Of a stretch of 9,103 nucleotides of DNA, positions 6,114 to 9,103 are shown piece after piece. The notes below the pieces were generated by a model. It saw only the letters and a program-made list of their open reading frames with translations, was not told the origin of the DNA and made no database searches. Each line of letters starts with the position of its first letter. Within the stretch, counting starts at the first letter, position 1. The DNA is from Lachnoclostridium sp. UBA3262 (GTDB lineage Bacteria; Bacillota; Clostridia; Lachnospirales; Lachnospiraceae), in the NCBI GenBank assembly GCA_002362575.1, contig DEUM01000037.1, forward strand, positions 1 through 9,103, in the 5' to 3' direction. Both the position numbers and the translations under genes were made by a program.

Positions 6114-6225
6114 TTTCTTCCGCCCCTTTGTTGATTTTTTCATTTGAAGCGGCTGTTTCCTTTTTATGCAAAACATATGCACTTTCATACGCACTGCTGT
6201 AATTACCTGCCCTTGAAATTTCCAT
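6091..6225 (-). pseudogene. N-terminal fragment of the same frameshifted gene
   Basis: A 44-residue frame starts at ATG 6225 with a strong ribosome site (AAGGAGGG, about 6 bases upstream). It reads MEISRAGNYSSAYESAY and then a Lys/Glu/Asn-rich segment, before running into a premature TGA. The N-terminus has the Tyr/Ser/Ala-rich look of small unknown proteins of this type, while the downstream frame at 6113-5742 supplies the family's C-terminal part. The two frames differ by +1. A switch at the A6 run near 6133-6138 would join them into a protein of about 160 residues. The central conserved segment would still be absent, so an internal deletion as well as a frameshift is likely. A sequencing error in the homopolymer is possible. 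Confidence 0.6.
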
Positions 6226-6284
6226 GTTTACCCTCCTTGTTTGCTCCGCCCGAAAAACGAACCCGAAATCCATTTCAATACTCT

Positions 6285-6318
6285 AATATATATATCGGAT
6301 AACATTTGTTAATCATTA
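6285..6318 (-). promoter_or_regulatory. Sigma-D/sigma-28-like promoter, overlapping a sigma-A-like one
   Basis: On the minus strand TAAT (6318-6315), 15 bases, then TCCGATAT (6299-6292) matches the motility sigma factor consensus TAAA-N15-GCCGATAT at 3 of 4 and 7 of 8 positions with exact spacing. It would drive the 6225-5168 operon with a leader of about 55-60 bases. An overlapping vegetative reading is also possible: TTAACA (6312-6307), 16 bases, TATATT (6290-6285). The two readings cannot be separated by eye. Confidence 0.5.
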
Positions 6319-6330
6319 GTACTTTTGTTC

Positions 6331-6357
6331 GGGCTGCCCAAAAATTTTGAGCAGCCC
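6331..6357. other. Hairpin after ddh
   Basis: GGGCTGC (6331-6337) pairs with GCAGCCC (6351-6357), and the inner CAA/TTG can extend the stem after a mismatch, with an A/T-rich loop. It lies 20 bases past the ddh stop, where a terminator would be expected. On the minus strand, however, the bases after the stem are GAACAAAAG rather than a U-tract, so it is either a weak terminator or an mRNA 3'-end stabiliser. Confidence 0.45.
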
Positions 6358-6376
6358 CTCGCAAACTTTTAATCAA

Positions 6377-7360
6377 TTACAGCATATGAGCCCGCAGTTC
6401 TTCCCCACTTCTGATTGACAAATATGCCGGCGCAATATCAAATACCGTTTTACAACCGTTCAAGCCTTCCTGATTCATACGGTAAGCAGCCCTTGCATAG
6501 GCAGCTATGACGGAACCGGTGAACTCTGGATTGGAATCCAATTTTATATTATATTCCACTATATGATTATTCTCTCCCTCTCTGCCCGTCGTTCCGGTAC
6601 GAATCACGCAGCCTCCATGAGGCAGTCCGCTGTGTTCCTGTTTCATTTCCGCCTCTGAGATAAAATGCACTGTCGTATCATAATCCGAAAAGTAATTCGG
6701 CATCGTCTTAATCGCCTTCTCGATTTCTGCTAAATCTGCGCCCTCCTCGGCTACTACAAAACACTCTCTTGTATGCTTCTGCCTGGTGCTCAGCTCTGGA
6801 TTTTCCCCAGCACGGACAGCATCCACCGCTTCCTCGACCGGAATGGTATACTGCCTGCAGTCCCGGACGCCCGGAATCCGTCTGACAGCATCGGAATGTC
6901 CCTGACTGACGCCTCTGCCCCAGAAGGTATAATCCTTTCCCTCCGGCAGAATACAGTTCGCATACAAACGGTTTAGTGAAAACATTCCCGGATCCCAGCC
7001 ACAGGAAATAATGCCAATCTTTCCTCCTTTTTTCGCCGCTGCATCCACATTTGCATAGTGCTCCGGAATACGGGCATGCGTATCGAAACTATCCACTACA
7101 TTAAACAGCTCTGCATATTTCGGAGTCTGTTCCGGCAAATCCGTTGCACTGCCGCCACAGAGAATCAAGACATCGATATCCTCCTTTTTCTCCGGCAAAG
7201 AGTCTATGCTGTAAACAGGCACTCCCGCTGTAAGAACCTTTACAGCCGATGGCTCTCTTCTTGAAAACACCCCTGTCAGTTCCATATCTGCATTTTGCGC
7301 AATTGCACATTCTACACCTTTTCCCAAATTTCCATAACCTAAAATTCCAATTCGAATCAT
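6377..7360 (-). CDS. ddh: meso-Diaminopimelate D-dehydrogenase
   Basis: Ddh makes meso-2,6-diaminopimelate directly from tetrahydrodipicolinate with ammonia and NADPH (EC 1.4.1.16), a one-step route to lysine and to the peptidoglycan cross-linking residue. The protein is 327 residues, the family length. The Rossmann loop is GYGNLGKGVE (8-17), the NADP phosphate site FSRR (32-35), and the family signature GSATDLPEQ starts at about 70. Also present are GWDPGMFSLNR (121-131), SQGHSDAVRRIPGV (152-165) and LPHGG (246-250), all closely matching known Ddh enzymes. The frame runs upstream to 7456, but the true start is ATG 7360, with AAAGGA 7 bases away; ATG 7363 is adjacent and also possible. It is monocistronic, with its own promoter just after the terminator of the previous gene. 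Confidence 0.95.
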   Translation of the reverse strand: MIRIGILGYGNLGKGVECAIAQNADMELTGVFSRREPSAVKVLTAGVPVYSIDSLPEKKEDIDVLILCGGSATDLPEQTPKYAELFNVVDSFDTHARIPEHYANVDAAAKKGGKIGIISCGWDPGMFSLNRLYANCILPEGKDYTFWGRGVSQGHSDAVRRIPGVRDCRQYTIPVEEAVDAVRAGENPELSTRQKHTRECFVVAEEGADLAEIEKAIKTMPNYFSDYDTTVHFISEAEMKQEHSGLPHGGCVIRTGTTGREGENNHIVEYNIKLDSNPEFTGSVIAAYARAAYRMNQEGLNGCKTVFDIAPAYLSIRSGEELRAHML

Positions 7361-7396
7361 CATCTCATCCTTTCTGTCCTTACAATTTTCTGTTTT

Positions 7397-7425
7397 ATAA
7401 TAACAAAAAAGCCCCTCGGAATCAA
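7397..7425 (-). promoter_or_regulatory. Sigma-A-type promoter of ddh
   Basis: On the minus strand TTGATT (7425-7420), 17 bases, then TATTAT (7402-7397) gives a good vegetative promoter. Its -35 box lies within the loop and stem of the upstream gene's terminator (7405-7439), so the two signals are interleaved. A start near 7390 would leave a leader of about 30 bases, too short for a lysine riboswitch. Confidence 0.55.
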
Positions 7426-7439
7426 CACTCCGAAAGGCT
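7405..7439 (-). terminator. Intrinsic terminator of the 7462-8238 gene
   Basis: On the minus strand AGCC..TCGGA-type arms pair: 7439-7429 (AGCCTTTCGGA) with 7420-7410 (TCCGAGGGGCT), 4 + 5 base pairs around a 2-base internal mismatch and an 8-base loop. Six T residues (7410-7405) follow. It lies 22 bases past the stop at 7462. Confidence 0.75.
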
Positions 7440-7461
7440 AAATTGTGGCAGCACATATAGA

Positions 7462-8238
7462 TTATCCAAAAAATCCGCCGCCCATCATTAACAAATCTAG
7501 TAGTAACCCTGTTTCATAAGAACTGGAAAATAATTCAAGATGTCTGTCCGGACTCCAGCTGTTTTCTCCAAGAATCCGCTTTCTCTCCGCTATACTGCGG
7601 TGAATCATCTGATTTTCATACATCCTGTCCTGCATCTTCTGCATCTGCCAATGTTTTGCCTGCTGGCGCTTAAACTGTATTTCCATTCTTTTTTTGCGCC
7701 GTACCCTTCGCTCCCAGAAGCTGTCTTTTGCCTTCGTATCAAAAAGGCTTTCTGCTTTACCATTCTGATAGCCCTGATACCAGCTATGACCGTGGTACTC
7801 CTCCTTGGTAGCACCAAAATAGTGAACGATATAACTGCCCCCACAGAGATTTGCCCATGGATCATTGAAACCAAAATCATACTTTAACCTGTCGATTACC
7901 CACTTTTCATATTCCGGATCCTTCTGCATCGCTTCAAATCCCTCGTCAGATATATGAATCGAAATAGAATTCATACGCTGGGAAGGATGAAGTGGAATCT
8001 GTGAGATTTTATTGTGGATATAATTTTTATACTGCTCCAATGTCATATCCTTTGTATCCGTCACACCCCCGGCACTTTGAGTCCGGGCAAGCGATATACT
8101 CTCCTCGATTTTACTGGCAACTGCTTTTTCAAAATCATTCGCCGATTCTTCTGGCTCATTGATAGACGGCGCCATATAGCTCTGCAAAAAAGTCTGATAG
8201 GTCTTTGTCATAAAATTTACATTCAATACGTTGTTCAT
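7462..8238 (-). CDS. Uncharacterised protein with shared DPE motif and basic coiled coil
   Basis: I do not recognise a function. The product is 258 residues, with no signal peptide or clear membrane span. The N-terminal helical region (1-60) is followed by MTLEQYKNYIHNKISQIP (65-82) and HPSQRMNSISIHISDEGFE, then AMQKDPEYEKW (103-113), which matches the M-Q-x-[DN]-P-[EK] motif of the neighbouring unknown genes. An aromatic, conserved-looking block NLCGGSYIVHYFGATKEEYHG (about 130-150) comes next. Residues 172-225 are a strongly basic coiled-coil-like stretch (RRVRRKKRMEIQFKRQQ), and the tail is LLLDLLMMGGGFFG. The start has GGAGG 6 bases upstream. It is monocistronic, with a terminator on each side. 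The whole looks like a conserved Clostridia hypothetical, possibly distantly related to the 5168-5707 product. Confidence 0.75.
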   Translation of the reverse strand: MNNVLNVNFMTKTYQTFLQSYMAPSINEPEESANDFEKAVASKIEESISLARTQSAGGVTDTKDMTLEQYKNYIHNKISQIPLHPSQRMNSISIHISDEGFEAMQKDPEYEKWVIDRLKYDFGFNDPWANLCGGSYIVHYFGATKEEYHGHSWYQGYQNGKAESLFDTKAKDSFWERRVRRKKRMEIQFKRQQAKHWQMQKMQDRMYENQMIHRSIAERKRILGENSWSPDRHLELFSSSYETGLLLDLLMMGGGFFG

Positions 8239-8272
8239 ACTATACCTCCATTCCTGCTTCCGGCTATTTTAT

Positions 8273-8280
8273 ATATCGGC
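8273..8280 (-). promoter_or_regulatory. Perfect sigma-D-type -10 box upstream of the 7462-8238 gene
   Basis: GCCGATAT (8280-8273, minus strand) equals the sigma-D/sigma-28 -10 consensus and lies 35 bases before the start codon, directly after the previous terminator's T-run. No TAAA-like -35 is found at 14-16 bases upstream (AGCG at the expected spot). The extended word CCGATATATA also occurs upstream of the 6225-5168 operon. Confidence 0.4.
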
Positions 8281-8321
8281 AAAAAAACAGCGTTTCGCTG
8301 CTATATGTAACGAAACGCTGT
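8281..8321 (-). terminator. Strong intrinsic terminator of the surface-protein gene
   Basis: On the minus strand ACAGCGTTTCG (8321-8311) and CGAAACGCTGT (8297-8287) form a perfect 11-bp stem with a 13-base loop, followed by a run of T residues to 8281. It lies 24 bases past the stop at 8345. Read from the plus strand the stem has A residues before it and no T-run after it, so it acts only in the minus direction. Confidence 0.9.
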
Positions 8322-8344
8322 CAAAATGTACTAAAATTTTAAAC

Positions 8345-9103
8345 TCACTTTACCCTAACTTTAATCTTCTTTGCATATCCATTTCTGGCATAGACATAAA
8401 TGATACAGCTTCCTTTGCCAACTGCCCTTATCTTTCCTTTTGCAGATACTGTTGCTACCTTTTTGTTGGTGCTTGCATAACGGAACTTCTTTGCATGGGC
8501 ATTTGTAAGCTGCTTTTTGACGGGACTTACCAATACGGTGCTTGCTTTAATTCTTGCCTTCTTTCCCTTCTTCAGGCTGTAAGAACGTTTCTTTACCTTA
8601 ATCGCTTTGACATTGGTGTATTTCTTATTCTTTCTGCCAACGATATGGGCAATAACCGTCTTACCCAGTGTTACTTTTTTATCCTCCGCCAATTTATAGG
8701 CAAGGACATAAATTTTATAATTTTTCTTCAAATTCAACGATTTTCCATTTACCTTTTTTACCGTTGCTTTTGTTATCTTTCCACTCTTTATTGCGGTAAT
8801 GGATTTTTCTGTAAACTTTTTCCCGCAATACTGAACATAGACATCATAACCGTCTGCTCCTGATACCTTCCCCCATGCAATATTGATTTTTTTGCCGGGC
8901 TGGCTGACCTTCAGTTTGGCGTTCAGGGATAGTGCATTTTTTTCCTGCTCCTTCCGAGATACTTCCGGCTTGTCTGATACCTCTGGTTTCTTTGACACCT
9001 CTGGTTTCTTTGACGCTTCCGGTTTCGCTGACGCCTCCGGTTTCGCTGACGCTTCCGGTTTCGCTGACACATCCGGTTTCGCTGTAACATCCGGTTTCGC
9101 TGT
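8345..9103 (-). CDS. Surface-type protein with FN3-like and Big_2-like domains (5' end outside window)
   Basis: The gene is partial: the frame is open through the right edge, so start, signal peptide and any upstream domains are not seen. The visible order is a hexapeptide repeat region ([ST]-x-K-P-[ED]-[AV], eight copies, 8960-9103), then an FN3-like domain (NIAWGKVSGADGYDVYV ... YKIYVLAYK), then a Big_2/bacterial Ig-like domain (VKAIKVKKRSYSLKKGK ... ASTNKKVATVS-KGKIRAVGKGS, ending in AKKIKVRVK). Such Lys-rich Ig-like modules with a Pro/charged linker are typical of exported cell-surface proteins of Lachnospiraceae. No sorting signal follows the last domain, so attachment must be through an unseen part or by charge. 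A GTG at 9070 lies inside the repeat and is not a credible start. Confidence 0.8.
   Translation of the reverse strand, partial: TAKPDVTAKPDVSAKPEASAKPEASAKPEASKKPEVSKKPEVSDKPEVSRKEQEKNALSLNAKLKVSQPGKKINIAWGKVSGADGYDVYVQYCGKKFTEKSITAIKSGKITKATVKKVNGKSLNLKKNYKIYVLAYKLAEDKKVTLGKTVIAHIVGRKNKKYTNVKAIKVKKRSYSLKKGKKARIKASTVLVSPVKKQLTNAHAKKFRYASTNKKVATVSAKGKIRAVGKGSCIIYVYARNGYAKKIKVRVK
8960..9103 (-). repeat. 18-bp tandem repeat coding for a KPE/KPD linker
   Basis: Eight in-frame 18-bp units run from the window edge: TAKPDV twice, SAKPEA three times, SKKPEV twice and SDKPEV once, degenerating into SRKEQEK. The three SAKPEA copies are almost identical in DNA, suggesting recent expansion by slippage. 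The array continues past the window. The peptide is a Pro- and charge-rich stalk or linker placed before the FN3-like domain. Confidence 0.9.

Noticed and set aside
6331..6357. Intrinsic terminator of ddh
   Set aside because: The stem is sound, but no T-run follows it on the minus strand, so it is listed only as a hairpin.
7361..7456. Extended N-terminus for Ddh
   Set aside because: It would translate through the upstream terminator and promoter; known Ddh proteins start just before the GYGNLG loop.
7361..7461. Lysine riboswitch upstream of ddh
   Set aside because: The leader after the promoter is only about 30 bases, and the single hairpin present is explained as the terminator of the preceding gene.
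7540..7887. 115-residue open frame on the plus strand
   Set aside because: It is antisense to the basic coiled-coil region of the 7462-8238 gene and has no ribosome site or promoter.
8231..8863. 210-residue open frame on the plus strand
   Set aside because: It runs antisense through the 7462-8238 start, the terminator at 8281-8321 and the Ig-like protein. Its Phe/Cys/Tyr-rich composition is the reverse complement of Lys-rich coding DNA.
8960..9103. CRISPR-like tandem array
   Set aside because: The units are contiguous 18-bp in-frame codon repeats with no spacers, giving a KPE peptide linker.

Overview
This window looks like chromosome from a spore-forming Clostridia, most likely a Lachnospiraceae-type (Bacillota) anaerobe. 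The evidence is a spoIIIA sporulation operon, a clostridial-type diaminopimelate dehydrogenase, AT-rich promoters with strong GGAGG ribosome sites, and an FN3/Big_2-type surface protein. Genus cannot be fixed from the sequence alone.

Layout. Positions 1-262 hold no supportable gene, although spoIIIAG is normally found there. Positions 263-4059 (minus strand) carry spoIIIAA-AB-AC-AD-AE-AF, transcribed right to left from a good sigma-E-type promoter at 4106-4134. Divergent from it, 4191-4961 (plus) is a shikimate dehydrogenase gene (aroE) with its own sigma-A-type promoter; the two -35 boxes abut. Just after aroE, 4944-5143 is a densely folded intergenic element: several hairpins enclosed by a long-range inverted repeat whose left arm overlaps the end of aroE. 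Positions 5168-6225 (minus) carry a small operon of uncharacterised proteins. Its first gene is frameshifted and its second is intact. Positions 6377-7360 (minus) encode meso-diaminopimelate dehydrogenase. Positions 7462-8238 (minus) encode a further uncharacterised protein that shares a short motif with the 5168-6225 proteins. Positions 8345-9103 (minus) are the 3' end of a surface-type protein with hexapeptide repeats, running off the right edge.

How the parts fit. The SpoIIIA proteins build the channel between mother cell and forespore during engulfment. AroE and Ddh are housekeeping enzymes (aromatic amino acid and lysine/peptidoglycan precursor synthesis). The most intriguing group is the unknown proteins at 5168-5707, 5742-6225 and 7462-8238. 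All carry an M-Q-x-[DN]-P-[EK] motif, and both transcription units have a CCGATATATA element upstream that resembles a sigma-D/sigma-28 -10 box. They may therefore form one paralogous, co-regulated group interrupted by ddh. Clear intrinsic terminators lie at 8281-8321 and 7405-7439.
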